Shown: positions 29,850 through 41,657 of the stretch, piece by piece
Layout of the letters: each line of letters begins with the position of its first letter
Position numbering within the stretch: the first letter of the stretch is position 1
Source of the DNA: Nymphaea colorata
Taxonomy: Eukaryota > Streptophyta > Magnoliopsida > Nymphaeales > Nymphaeaceae
Direction: 5' to 3'
NCBI RefSeq assembly: GCF_008831285.2
Contig: NC_045150.1
Coordinates: forward strand, 2,368,001 to 2,432,000
DNA: 64,000 bases
Translations under genes and position numbers: made by a program
The notes under the pieces: model-generated
What the model was told of the DNA's origin: nothing
The model's database searches: none
Seen by the model: the letters and a program-made list of their open reading frames with translations, nothing else

Positions 29850-30095
29850 CTTTGAACCCCTCCCACTTGTTTCTGGACTGTCCTAAATCCAAGAGCATAT
29901 AAAAATTCATGGCTAAGTAATTTGGGAAATGAGGCAAACCTAAACATAACCTTATTGAAGGTCTCAAATGGTGGATGTGTGTACAGCTTCCCGAAAAAAC
30001 TTTATTGAGGTATTGGCGCCTGTGCTTCCACTGATTGTTTGGTGGATCTGGAGACAGGAATGAATTAAATATGAACACTCTCCCATGTGCGCTCA
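29850..30095 (+). pseudogene. LINE ORF2 3'-end relic (zf-RVT region)
   Basis: Plus-strand frames give HLFLDCPKSKSI followed later by LPLIVWWIWRQE, the order and wording found at the C-terminal zf-RVT end of plant L1-type LINE polyproteins. Stops and frame changes interrupt it. No reverse transcriptase core is present nearby, so it is a 5'-truncated, decayed copy. Confidence 0.5.
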
Positions 30096-30199
30096 TACAG
30101 GGCTAAACTACTAGAGAGCTTGCGCAAAGCACTTCTTCAATAAGGAGTGACACAAAGATTAGAAGACCGCCAATCGCCATTGAAAGATGGCTATGCACT

Positions 30200-30559
30200 C
30201 TGATACCCTGGTATGGGTGGGTTTGAGACCCAAATGATTATCCAACTCTGATCAATCGTGCAGAAATTATGAACAGACTGAGGTGAGAAAGAGAGAAGAC
30301 AATTGTACGTGGTTCGGCTAATGAAAGCCTACATCCACGAACATAGAGGTCGATCTTTCTTGCTTGTCATTTGTGAATTACAATCTGTTTTCTTCTTTAT
30401 ACAACAGAAGCCAAGGTGAATACAGTAGTTGCCTTAAAGAGAAGAGAACGTTAGTTCAAAGCTCAAAACTAATTGAAGCACCTTCCATATTCATTCAGGT
30501 AATCGACCTCTCAACGTCACTTTAATTTTATCAAACTCAACCACATTCACCAGAGAGGT
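30200..30559 (-). mobile_element. Possible LTR relic
   Basis: On the minus strand GGTATCAGAGTGC at about 30,196-30,211 resembles an initiator-tRNA-Met primer-binding site. The adjoining sequence contains ACGTGGTTCGGC, a phrase common in plant LTRs. No matching second LTR or polyprotein is seen here. Confidence 0.3.
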
Positions 30560-30915
30560 TACACTAATTCACCTCCTCCTGAGATCAGGCCAAAGAAGAG
30601 GATCCTAACTGAGGAAGAGGCCATCGAAGATGCCGGAGATGAGAGAGGCAAGGGAAGCCGGTGAGTCGTCGAAGACAGGGATCTAGACTCGAAACATGCG
30701 CTGCCACTGCTTCTTGAGTTTTTCGTTGAGTCGGGGATTGTTGAGGGGCTTGGAGAGGGATGCTGTGAAGGAACGCCTTGCTTGCTCAATGGCTTCCTAC
30801 CTCGAGAAGGGTGGAAAGATGTCAGAGGTCCTTTTCGACTGTTTGTTGGGGTTCCAAAATGGAGGAGAAGGGGACGAAGAGGCGGTGAGCAGGGGAGGAA
30901 AGTCGTGATCAGAAG
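30560..30915 (-). pseudogene. Unidentified coding relic with in-frame stops
   Basis: Read in one minus-strand frame starting near 30,905, the DNA gives coherent non-repetitive protein-like sequence: a Pro/Ser-rich start, then AIEQARRSFTASLSKPLNN, a Lys/Gln-rich stretch, and PVFDDSPASLASLISGIFD, broken by several stop codons. A longer open frame (123 codons, 30,559-30,930) in another phase is Ser/Pro-rich and looks like a shadow. I do not recognise the family. It resembles an inactivated nuclear gene fragment. Confidence 0.4.
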
Positions 30916-30939
30916 CCTGCTCATCGTCACATGATGAAC

Positions 30940-32235
30940 ACCACCGGCTTAGGCTTTTCTAGCTGCCGTTTCAATCAAGTGAAACAATATGTATCTCGCT
31001 TACTTAGACAACCGTGGTGTTGAACTTGCTTCCTTCCAATGCACTTCAGTGTTCTATTCCGATGCAAGACTGCTGTTGAATTGGGCTCCCTTTCCATTTT
31101 ACACTCAAGTGTTATATTGCTGAATCGTTTTCGTGTTGTTGAATTTGGAACTCTTTGCGTATACTAACTGCTAATACTCTCATACCCTGCAGTAGGTGGA
31201 TTCATGACACACTATTGATGCAATTCCTTGACGGTAGGTGTAAGTGCAGGTCTGCAATTATTGACATGGCCCATGTTTGGAGATCAACACGTCAGTGAAA
31301 GGTGGCAGATGTCATTGGAGTTGCCCTTCTTGTTGGTAATAAGAAAGTCATGAGATTTGGTGAAGATCAGAAGATTGAACAATTGATGAGACACATGCAA
31401 ATAGTGAACAGCTACAGTGCTTGGTGAAATGGTGCGCAAGTCTATTGAAGATGGATGCTCTTAAGCTCTCAACTTGAAATCTCCTGTTGATAAACGAGCA
31501 GTTGAGCTCGATTTGTTGAGCTTGACTCGAAGTTCAAGCCGACCTCCACATAAAGTTGTTTTTTTTTTTTTACATTTTTCACATTCTTTATTTCTACATG
31601 TTATTTTAATTTACTTTTTATTTCTAAAATTTCTTTTTAACAATTTTTAAAACGTGCCGTGATTTTTACAAGATTTTCAAGTTTAATGTATTGTACCTGA
31701 AAAAAGTCTGACCGTTTAAAGCATTATATGACATTTGTGACAATGGTTAAGGCTAACAAATGACAAACTACCTTTAGTGGCAAAGTCCTTTCTTTTACTT
31801 TTCTATCAAAGCAACTAAAGTGTACAATTCGAAAAATGAGGTCTTCAGTAAAAATTACAGGCGAATAGGTGGAACACTGGTTCCTGCCATGGCTCAAAAA
31901 CATCTTCTATATTTTCCTTTCAGATCAAATGAGATTTTATAAGATTTTTTATTCTGAAGAGTGTATTATTGGAACCAGCTTGAATAAGGAAGACTTTTGT
32001 AAATATAAAATGAAAATTATGAAAATGTTAAAAAGATTAAAATCTACATAGCTTTAAAAAAATTTCTAAAATATCACTTCCTCCTTTGTCCTTTTCCTTG
32101 GTGCATGTTTGTTGAGATGTGCGCGCAACTCAAACTCAGTTTTCAATTTAACGATCACATTGACATGGTAAAAGTGTTAAAAAAAAAAAAATCTGAGAAA
32201 CAATAAACTTTAAGATATGTAACCGCATAAACATT
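30940..32235. other. Spacer, no gene seen
   Basis: AT-rich. A GAGCTCGATTTGTTGAGC-type stretch at about 31,495-31,545 resembles the interior of the hAT-like element at 55,982-56,550 and is probably a fragment of that family. Confidence 0.45.
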
Positions 32236-32310
32236 GTGCAGTTGCATCACAGTTATTTTCTTCGTCTTGGTGTCTGTCTCTATCAAAATCTGACTTCTAA
32301 CTCCACGAGC

Positions 32311-32366
<56 letters not shown>

Positions 32367-33850
32367 TACTTTTGCCGTTGAGTCCTCTCTTTCAACTACT
32401 GATAATCTACACCTTGGTGCCTCTTGTCACTTAAATTTCTCTTTCGCTCTTGCTTCAACGTCTTTGTAACTCCCATCTTTTAAAGCCAAATTAGCCAAGA
32501 AGCCAAAAGCTCTCTCTCGAGCTCTCTGGGCAGAGAGGAACCTAAGAGCAGAGTGCGAGACGGTTGCTGGGTTTTCTGTCATGGCTTCCGCTGTGGGCAT
32601 TTCTGGTTAGCGTCTACCGGATCATCATCTACCAGACTTCTTTTCCTTGCAGATCGTCTTCACCCCTTCGTCCAGGCAGCAGTAAGATCATTCCCTCCAT
32701 AGAAGGGACCAGCATCAGGGGAAGATGCTCCATTGCCTCCTTCCGCAGCTACCTCCATTGCATCAGGTGAATTTCAGTAGCATGCATCAGGTGAATTTCA
32801 GTAGCATCACCCATCTTAATTCACTCTAACAGTTCAACACACCTTCAATCACATGCATCATATGAACAATCTTGATTTTTCGCTTCCGCTCGCTAGTAGC
32901 AGGGGTCTATTTCCTTGAATTTTGTTTAGAAGTTTGAAGAGAAAATGAAAACAATGAAGATATTATTGTTTTCAAGGGGGAAAAGGACATAACCATAAAT
33001 TTTTCATGAGGCAGGTCGAAATTAAAGTTTTTAAAACTCACATATAATGGACTGAAGCATATCATAAAACCCACAGGAATCCAACCAGAAACATTGCTGA
33101 AGCAGGTTGTGTATATCATACTAATATACCAAAGTTTAAGTTTTCTGGATTAATATGGTTAATGATGAAAAACACCTCGCCCAATGTCTAATGAAAAAAG
33201 AACATTTTTTTTTGTAATGGCAAAAAAAAAAGAAAAGTGAAGTCAATAATGATCAAAATATCTCTCCTTTTCTTGTGACGTATATGGGTTGCATAACTGC
33301 ACACGCAACTCATTCTCACCAGCACGACCAATTTTTTATATTGTATTTGTTGAAGCAGGCGTTGTGTCCTATATTGATGAGTATTTTCCCTTTTGTTTAT
33401 GAATGTTTCGTCTTCGTTGAAAAACAATTTTTAATATTATTTCATTTTTGTCCTTGTATGGCTCTTCTTTTACATTTTCTTTTGCAATCCTTTTTGGCCT
33501 GTTGTCCCCCTAAATCTCTTGAAAAAAAATTAAAATATCTTCAAATATAAAGTAAAAGCCGGCCGAAATCTCTTAATCACTATCTTCTCCTCTGTGCATA
33601 AAAACGTAGATGGAGAATAGTCGCCCATCAACTTAACTTAGAGTAGAGTTTATTTGTAATTTAAAGAAGTAGTACATCAGACATAGGATTGTGACCGATT
33701 GATCTCAAATTGTCAATGGTCACTGAATCAGGAAGGTCGGTCTATAATGCCGAACCTACTCACACAGAAGCACCATGGGCTGAGATGGAAGGATGCCGAG
33801 AAAGCTTCTGTGACTGCTCAAAACTGGATGGTACTTGCTTTAGATGCTGT
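32236..33850 (+). pseudogene. Unassigned membrane-protein gene, copy A (degenerate)
   Basis: Exon 1 (about 32,540-32,770) aligns with exon 1 of copy C at 61,490: a hydrophobic stretch and then PSIEGTSIRGRC against PPISGTAIRGNS, ending LHCIR against LRCMR before a GT donor. The start ATG of copy C has no counterpart, and frame shifts are needed upstream. The donor region is duplicated (24 bp twice at about 32,766-32,813). Exon 2 (about 33,690-33,832) retains ESGRSVYNAEPT and the end QNWM-like sequence before GTAC but lacks about 60 bp of the middle. A (TA)n tract lies at 32,314-32,364. Clearly non-functional as a protein gene. Confidence 0.6.
32314..32364. repeat. (TA)n microsatellite
   Basis: About 50 bp of pure TA just upstream of the degenerate exon 1 of copy A. 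Confidence 0.95.
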
Positions 33851-34530
33851 TTGATAATAACAATAATAGTTTGTTACTGTTTCATAAATTTACTGTTTCA
33901 TGAATTTTGAGAGTAATGATATATAAAACATTTTTATGAACATATCACAATCTTTAAAACAAATTCACTAAACAATAACAAATTCATTGCCTTAAATGCA
34001 TTTGTGGCTGTATACTTAGTTCGACTACAAGGTTTGGCTCGGTCTGTTCCAAATCAAGAGTTAGATGTCTATATCAGCCAATAAATCAAATCAGTTAATC
34101 ATACTTTTTCCATAAGAATCGGGCCAATTTTTATAACCAAGAAATATCAAAGGGTCAATTGAGATGGGCAGTGGCGTTTTGGTCAAAACTAAAGGCAGCT
34201 CGGCCTCATTTTGGTGAAACTGGTTTAAGTACGTCATATTCATGCAGAAATTTTTAGTGCGCGATGAAATACCACCGATTAATAAAAAAAAAACTTTTTG
34301 TAAGGATAAAAAATACATAAATAAAATGAAAAATATTAAAAAGGACAATTTTTAAATAATGACCAAATTATTATTTTTTTTTGGCACATATGGATTGAAT
34401 GCGCAACTCACTGTCTAACTTTGGTGTTGACGGATAGCGATAGCACACATATATGACAATATGAGCCACCGCTTTCAGGTCAAGGGCCGGCATGCATGTT
34501 GGACTTGTTGGGTGCAGTAGTTTGGTGCTC
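33660..34530. repeat. Segmental duplication, member A
   Basis: Aligns in the same orientation with 57,480-58,200: exon 2 relic, then the fold-back MITE, then CAAGAGTTAGATGTCTATATC, then AAAGGCAGCTCGGCCT, and finally GCATGTTGGAC..TTGGGTGC. The order is conserved over several hundred bases with scattered indels. Confidence 0.75.
33849..33990. repeat. Fold-back MITE family, copy next to copy A
   Basis: Starts TGTTTGATAATAACAATAAT and ends in ACAAATTCATTGCC-type sequence of roughly inverse composition. It directly follows the exon 2 relic of copy A, the same place as in copy B. Confidence 0.5.
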
Positions 34531-34905
34531 AACTGTGACAGAATGAGATGTACAGAAGAAAAGAACAAACGAAAAAGGTTGTTTGAAAGATGAGTTCCTA
34601 TTCATAAAACATTTCATTAGAACTTCAGGAGCTTTTTCTTAAAAACACTGTTAGAAAATAAGCAATAATAAAAACATGCAGCCCTAAGCTTTTCATGTTA
34701 TGAGGCACCTAAATTTGAACCATGAATTAAAACAAAAAAAGCGGTTTGATCTGCATTAAAGCTAAGTTATTAAAATACACTAACTTAAACTTGCATTAAT
34801 GTGATAACATAATGAAAATACCACCAAAATAGATAAACTTTCACTTTGAATACATGATTAATTATACATGAGTAGCTTGCTTCAAATGGTATAGCATAGT
34901 TGGTC
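34531..34905. other. Spacer, no gene seen
   Basis: AT-rich sequence between segmental duplication member A and the second STP block. Confidence 0.5.
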
Positions 34906-34993
34906 GGGATAAGATACGACAGTATCCTCTATTCCTAGGCTGCTATTCCCCTCAACCCCCAAAAGTTTGGGGAAACACCACCTATGGTTTCCC

Positions 34994-35001
34994 TTTATAT
35001 C
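34994..35001 (+). promoter_or_regulatory. TATA box of the truncated STP copy
   Basis: CTTTATAT about 137 bp before the ATG, in the same CCCTTTATATCT context as the intact gene. The promoter may therefore still be able to start transcripts of the truncated copy. Confidence 0.4.
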
Positions 35002-35134
35002 TTGCCAACACAACGGCCATTCTTCATGTTCATCATTCTCTCTTCCCTTCTTCAATCGCCAAAGCCGATCGCCCTCAACACCAAGATCATAATCGTCATC
35101 TTCTTCTTCTGTAAGCAACAAAAGGACAGTAAAG

Positions 35135-35713
35135 ATGCCGGCAACAGTGATAGACAAGCAGGGCTCCGACGCGGAGTTTGAGGTGAAGTTCACGTTCTAC
35201 TTGTTCCTATGCTGCATCATGGCAGCCTGCGGAGGACTCATGCTTGGTTATGATATTGGCATCTCTGGTAATCCAAGTTTTTTTTTTTTTGAGAATAGAC
35301 GTTTTTTTCGCTTTTCTCTTGGGTTCTTTGTTTTCTGAAGAAAAAATGATATGTAGATCGATCTGAGATCTTTTCTGCTTGTTGGTGTTGCAGGTGGAGT
35401 GACGTCCATGGACGATTTCTTGATTAAGTTCTTCCCCAGGATCTACGTGAGGAAGCACGAAGCGAAGGAGGACAACTACTGCAAATACGACAACCAGTAT
35501 CTCCAGCTCTTCACCTCGTCTCTGTACATGGCTGCTCTCGTGTTCACTTTCTTCGCGTCGTATCCCTGCAAGAAGTATGGGAGGAGACCCACCATGAGAG
35601 CTGCTTCCCTCTTCTTCTTGGTCGGCGTCATACTCAATGCGGCGGCCATGAATCTCTCCATGTTGATCATCGGGAGGATCCTTCTCGGCATTGGAGTCGG
35701 CTTCGCGGGCAAT
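35135..35713 (+). pseudogene. Truncated STP sugar transporter copy (exons 1-2 only)
   Basis: Tandem copy of the gene at 25,397. Exon 1 (35,135-35,267, 133 nt) and exon 2 (35,394-35,713, 320 nt) have exactly the lengths and splice sites of the intact gene and no stop, and keep [14 protein letters not shown], the YGRR loop, NNYCKYD and [11 protein letters not shown]. The last residues read FAGN against FANN. Intron 2 continues alignable to about 37,147 and is then replaced by the copia element. Exons 3 and 4, carrying helices 5-12 and the PETKG tail, are absent, and alignment resumes only in the far 3' flank at 41,660. It could encode at most a piece with the first few membrane helices, so transport is not expected. 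Confidence 0.9.
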
Positions 35714-36816
35714 GTATGTGCTCTACCGCGCGCATCATCCTCTGCCCTTTCCTCTATTTTTTTTTAGCTTTCTTTTTCATCTCCGTGCATGTGCTTCCTT
35801 CTTGTGGACTAAGCTACATGATTTTATCTTTTTCATAGTTTTCTTTCTAGTTAGCTACTAAGTAATATTAGAGATGTATTTTCTATGTTCTCTACTCTAT
35901 CTTGTGATCTTGTTTGTTTTTCTTTCTTGAATTTACTACCATCCACGCATTTCGCTTACACTTGGTGCAATAATTTGTTATTAGATTTGTCAGTCAGTTT
36001 AACTAATTTTTATTTCTTTTTGGATGAAGCGATTCACTTATTCAAGCATAATATATGTGAATTATCCGTTCTAATTACCAACAGTATTTTCAGTAAGGAG
36101 ATTTTTGGTTTATCTTTTGGTAAAGTCCACCATGATATAACTAGGCAAATACCTTAAAAATTCTATTATTTGGTCAACTAGAAGAAATCTTACTATGTGG
36201 GAAACTAATCTGTCAAAAAAGAAACACCCCCAAGTTTGTCAACCAAAAAAAATTAAGACCTAATTTCCAAATTAATTTGCACGTATACAACCTTATGAAT
36301 ACTTTAACTAAATTCATATTTTTCAATGAAAATTCAAGAACTGAAAAATTAAAGACAGTTCTGGAAATTAATTATTTTATATACTACTATTATTTTTATT
36401 TTTTCATTTTAACAAAATAATATTAGATGAAGAGCTAAAAGCACCCTTAACGCATGGATGTGAGGTGATCAGCCAACAAAGCACTCGAATGCGCATAACA
36501 GCTAAAACATATTCCCTATCACAGAACTCTTATTTTCGACAACTGTCTCTGTTTTTAAATTGCATGAAATAAGGAAAAGAAGAACATACAAAGGTTAGAA
36601 GCTTAGAATGCCAATATTTTTAAGGTAGATCTTTCCTCTGGACACCATATTGCATTTGCAGCTTTGCTTGTAATTTTAATTAAGAAATATGTTTTATGAT
36701 TTTTTTTTAAAGTATTCATATTTCTGTTGAAGGCTGTCACTTGTTTCAAGTTAGTTAACGTCTACTATGTCCTGATCTAATACTTACCTCTTTCATTGAA
36801 AAATTTAAAACACGTG

Positions 36817-36818
<2 letters not shown>

Positions 36819-36903
<85 letters not shown>
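36819..36903. repeat. (TA)n microsatellite
   Basis: About 85 bp of pure TA in intron 2 of the truncated STP copy; absent from the intact copy. Confidence 0.95.
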
Positions 36904-36904
<1 letters not shown>

Positions 36905-37144
36905 TGTTCCTATTCTTTGGTGGCAGTGCAGTACTGGTTTACGTCACTATGATTATATTTTCTATTTCTGTTTTTTGGAACAGCTTTAAGTTCCACAGTT
37001 TTACATCACTATGATTACTAAATTCCTGTCAGATCCACGTTGTTAATTAATTAGACCTTTGAATCTTATACCAATCTGAAACAAAACCTAAGTTTTGTTG
37101 CTGCGGTGCAATCTCACTTAATCTTGTAAGCTGACCTCAAAGAT

Positions 37145-38488
37145 TCACAGTTGAAAACGAAGTAGTTCTTGTAGGTATACCACATAGTCTGATAATATGG
37201 TAGATCTCCTAGCTCTTGCAGATCTACGAGCAGGTAATTGATCATTTTTAATTTGTATGTCTACATCCTGTTCGTGTTCATCAGTATGATCGACATTTAA
37301 TTCATCTGGATCTGATGCATTACCTGTATGATTTGCGTTTATGTCATCATGAGAGACAACATAATCATACACACTTGCATTCTCTTTAGCAAGTCTACTT
37401 TCAGTATCCTGTATTTCCTCAAAATTGAGGTTTTGTAATGCATCTAGTCCAAATAAGCAATCTGTTAGCAATTTAGCCTTATCTGTTTCCACAATATGTG
37501 GTGTATGAGATGAACAATAAAACATATAGCCTTTCGATCTTTCTGGATAACCAATAAAGAAACCACTGGTTGTTCTAGGATCAAAGGCTTTTATGTAAGG
37601 GTTGTACAATTTAACTTCAGCAGGACATCCCCATATGTGCATATAAGAGAGAGAAGGTTTCCTACCTGTCCACAATTCATAAGGAGTTGTGGGAACAACC
37701 TTAGTAGGAACTATATTCTGCATATGCACTGCTGTCCTGAGAGCTTCACCCCACAAGGTTAAAGGGAGAGTGAAATAATTTAACATAGCTCGAACCATTT
37801 ATTTAAGCGTACGATTTATTCTTTCAGCAACACCATTTTGGTAGGCACTGCCAAGCATAGTGTATTGAGGCACAATGTCTTCTTCCTTTAGAAATCGTGC
37901 TAATGGTCCCTCCCTTTGTCCCATCTCAGTAAACCTACCATAATATTCACCACCTCTATCTGATTTGACTATCTTGATAACTTCACCAGTTTGTTTCTCT
38001 ACTTCTTTCTTATAGTTCTTGAAAACTTGACACACATTGGATTTTTCAAAGATTAAGTAGAGATACAAATACCAAGAATAGTCATTTATAAAGGTGACAA
38101 AATACTCTTCGCCTGTGTAACAAGGAGGAAAAGGTCCACAAACATCTGTGTAAACAATTCTTAATCTTTTAGTACATCGTTCGACATATTCTTTATATAC
38201 GTTAGTTTGCTTTGCCTTTATGCAATCTACACATATGCCTTTATCTGTAAAATCAAGAGATCGTAAGATCCCTTCATTTAACAGTCTTTTTATTCTCTTT
38301 TCAGAGATATGACCCAAACGGCGATGCCATAGCATGTACAAATCATCATTTATGGTACTACGCTTATTACCACTTATACAATGACTAGAAACCAACAATT
38401 CAGGAGATTGGATCTTCACATTCAATTTGTATAAACCATCATACAAAATAGCAGAACGAATTTCAACAAGATCTTTATAAATGAACAT
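37145..38488 (-). pseudogene. Copia A integrase
   Basis: Two adjoining frames (229 and 217 codons) separated by a single TAA at 37,799-37,801. The first has the gag-pre-integrase H-H-C-C finger and the D, D and E catalytic positions. The second has the C-terminal core (GFFIGYPERSKGYMFY) and an acidic linker ending in SDYVVYLQE, the segment that normally precedes RT. Confidence 0.88.
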
Positions 38489-38910
38489 CTTTGAATTTTC
38501 AAACTTTAAACAAAAATCAAATTTGTCAACTCTTCATACAGAAATTAAGTTTCTACTATATGATGGAACAAAGAAAACATCATGAAGATTCAAAACAAAG
38601 CCAGTATGAAACCTAATGTGGCATTCTCCTATAGCCTTCACATGTGAGCGCATTTTGTTTCCTGAGAAATGCTCCTCTCATGTAGAGTTGGTTCCCTTTT
38701 GCTTAGAAAGATCTGTAAAGAATTGACAATATGTACAGTAGCACCAGAGTCAATCCATCAGCTATTAATATGAACATATAACATATTACTTTCAAGTGAA
38801 ACAAATGACATAATACCTTTCTTCTCTAACCAATTCTTGTACTTGATGCAAGCTGACTTCTTATGCCCATTTTTCTTGCAAAAGAAACACTTTATAGGAG
38901 CTAAGTTAGT

Positions 38911-39648
38911 CTACGCAGTTTGAGAAGCAGTTTGACCTGTTGACTTTTTCTTGGCACTTCTTTTCATTGAACTTTTCTTTATATCAACTTTATTAGCCCT
39001 AGAATGAGAAACCATATGTGCTCTTTGCAACTTCTCACCCTTAATTCTTTCCTCCTCTTCAACACACTTAGACATCAATTCATTGAATGTCCATTCAGTA
39101 TTATGTGTGTTGTAACTGATCTTTAAAGGAGTATATTCAGCTGGTAAAGATGTCAAAGTAAAGAATACCAAGAAAGATTCAGAAATAGTCAACTTTATGT
39201 CATTCAATTGAGAAGCAATGTTTATCATTTCTAACATATGCTGGCGAATGTTACCTCATCCTTGATATTTCATAGATATTAACTTTGACATTAGGGTACT
39301 GGCTCTGACTTTATGAGAGCTGACAAACTGAGCCTCAACTGCATCCAAGAACTCTCTCACCGTTCTACAAGGTGAGATAGCACCACGTATGTTGTTAGCG
39401 ACTCTTGATTGCAAAAGCAACAAACTTAGTCGGTTAGAATGCTCCCACTTGTCAAAGTACACTGTTTCATTATGTGTATTTTGTGGAGTAAGAGGATGTG
39501 GCTCAGGTCGCATCAAAGCCATATCCAGATCCATATACCCCAATATAAACACAACATTTTCTTTCCATTCAGCATAATTTGAGTCATCAAGTAAAGGGAT
39601 AGAATTTGAGCCATTAAAATAAATAGAACCAAGCACTGCAGATGACAA
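38911..39648 (-). pseudogene. Copia A gag
   Basis: Two frames, 130 and 108 codons, together cover a copia gag. The first contains a DDSNYAEWKENV stretch of the N-terminal domain, the second the SLPAEYTPLKISYNTH stretch of the UBN2-type domain. A stop between them at about 39,250 separates them. Confidence 0.8.
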
Positions 39649-40239
39649 AAGATATCAATAAGTTGACATGTATTATATGAGACAAACCATATGGAACAAT
39701 AAACTTAATAAAAGGCTCTTTATGTCTACTATTTCTAAGACAAATACCAGGGGTCATTAGGATACTACTTTGGTAATATACCTAATACGCACATGTATTC
39801 CGTCTTAACTTTATCTAGTAAAACTAGGAAATGTAAATTCAAACAATAGTTAAACATAACACATTTGAGTATAAAATGACAAAACTATGTAAGAATCTAT
39901 TTTCCTATTTTACTCTACTTATTCTCTTGAACATAACACACTACCTTTGGGTAATTATGTTATTTCAAATGAGAGTAAGTACAACATGAAACACTAATGT
40001 GCCTTTAAATCATGAGTAGTCACTTTGGTGAGGTATAACATGATTTAACTAATCATAGACTCTTTACATTAACGTTATCGTACAACTTTATGATCATGCA
40101 ACAAAATTAACTTTATCATGATCTCAAATAAAACATGATAGAAGAGTGTAATATGTCATGATAATACATATAAAATGGAACACATGGATCATTTCTGCAT
40201 AATCAACTTAATGCTATCTAGATTGTTTGTTAAAACTCC

Positions 40240-40690
40240 ATAAAACATAATGAATTGGTCCCGTATCGATCTAAAATGATCGAACCAATCCATTAAACAC
40301 CGTAAATGGACATGCAACCATATATACCAGCTTCCTCTAGCTTAGAACCGGTCCCATATCAGTCCGAAATGGACCGAACCGGTGGAAAACTAGATGAACC
40401 GATCCCGAAAGGGATAGAACCGGTTGAAGAAAGGCTAAAAACGGTTTCAAAACAGAATAAACCGGTTTGAAAAGCCTTGAATCGGTTCCTAAAAGGTCCG
40501 AACCTGTTCCAAAACTAGATGAACCGGTCTGAAATGCTCTGAAACGGTTTGAAAATGGCTCGAATCGATCCCCAAAAAGCTTGAACTGGTCTCAAAAGAT
40601 CTGAATCGGTTCTATTTTTAAAAATCAGACCGAATGGATATGGTTCGGGTCCAAAAAGACCCAAACCGATCCAAAAACTCAAAATAAAAC
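40240..40690. repeat. Degenerate GAACCGGT minisatellite in the copia A leader
   Basis: Words of the form GAACCGGTC or GAATCGGTT followed by an A-rich spacer recur about every 20-30 bp over some 450 bp, with drifting sequence. It lies between the LTR and gag of element A. Confidence 0.7.
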
Positions 40691-41657
40691 CGGGCGGAAG
40701 GTGCAAAAGCAGGAACGAGAAAATCCTTTTTTTTTAAGTATTATGGATCCGTGTCGGGTCAAGATGACCCGACCTGGGTCTGACCGCCTCCCCTTCGATC
40801 GTCTCCCGCTCGACAGAGCGAGCGGTTTCAGGCATCGAAAAACCGCCTCTCCCTACTAAGCGCCAAACAGTAGGGGACGGCGATCCTTCTCCAACAGGCT
40901 AAGAATGGGCGCCGGAGGGTTGCACAGTCCCGTCCAGCGCTGGCGAACCCGATGGACCAAAACCCGTGCAAAGATTGGCGCTTGCCCTTTTTCCAAATTA
41001 GGGCATTTGCAACGGTGGTGGGAGAAGCCACCAGCAAGCCTCCCTTGGGTTTGGGTGGGCACTGGAGGATCTAACGACCCCATCCGGCGATGGCGACACC
41101 ACCGGTGGCCTCCCTTCCCAATGACGCCCTTCAACGGAAAGCCAATGCCTTCCCCTTTCCCTTTTCACTTCTTTCACGTTTCAGCCCTATTCCTTTTGCG
41201 TGAAGATAGAATGCAAAAGGGAGAACGCGCAGCAGAAGCGTGGTGGTGGGCCCATAACCCATTGTTGGAGCTTTGCGAGGAATCAAGATAGCGACTAAAA
41301 GAAAATGCAGAAATCGAAAACCATTCATAGATCCATGTGTTTCATAGGGCGGAAGTAGAACCTGTAGAGGTGACCGCCGACTGAATGTCGGCGGCTGTTG
41401 GTAGAATGACTACAGTCCCCATAGAGTCGTTCCCCTGCGGAGGTAGCGGCGGTGGCAATGTGTTTCTCTCCTCAGCCATAGCAGCCCACTGATGGGGACA
41501 GACAATTCACGTATGGCTAAGGGGACCGATTACCCAGATCGGAAAAACTTTATATGTGTCTCACTCCATCACAAGACACGAGTATTTATACTTAATGGTC
41601 CAAAATGGATATGGACCCGTATCGACGCGGGACTATCCAGATGGGGAAATGCCAACA

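Larger units (their letters stand above)
37148..41657 (-). mobile_element. Copia element A, missing RT, RNase H and 3' LTR
   Basis: Minus-strand Ty1/copia retrotransposon. The outer end of the 5' LTR is at 41,657, starting TGTTGGCATTTCCCC on the minus strand, with TATAAATA at about 41,580-41,590. The leader holds a degenerate minisatellite (40,240-40,690). Gag lies at 39,648-39,256 and 39,237-38,911; a zinc knuckle (CKKNGHKKSAC) near 38,870 and a protease motif WIDSGATVH near 38,745 follow in a frame with stops. Integrase (38,488-37,145) has HRRLGH with CVDC, the catalytic DVCGPF, SDRGGEYYG and NGVAERINRTL, and one in-frame TAA at 37,799. Sequence ends in the linker before RT, abutting STP intron 2. 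No second LTR. Not autonomous. Confidence 0.88.

Noticed and set aside
40828-41328. Overlapping frames in the GC-rich copia A LTR/leader
   Set aside because: They lie on both strands of the LTR and leader and show no domain; composition, not selection, keeps them open.
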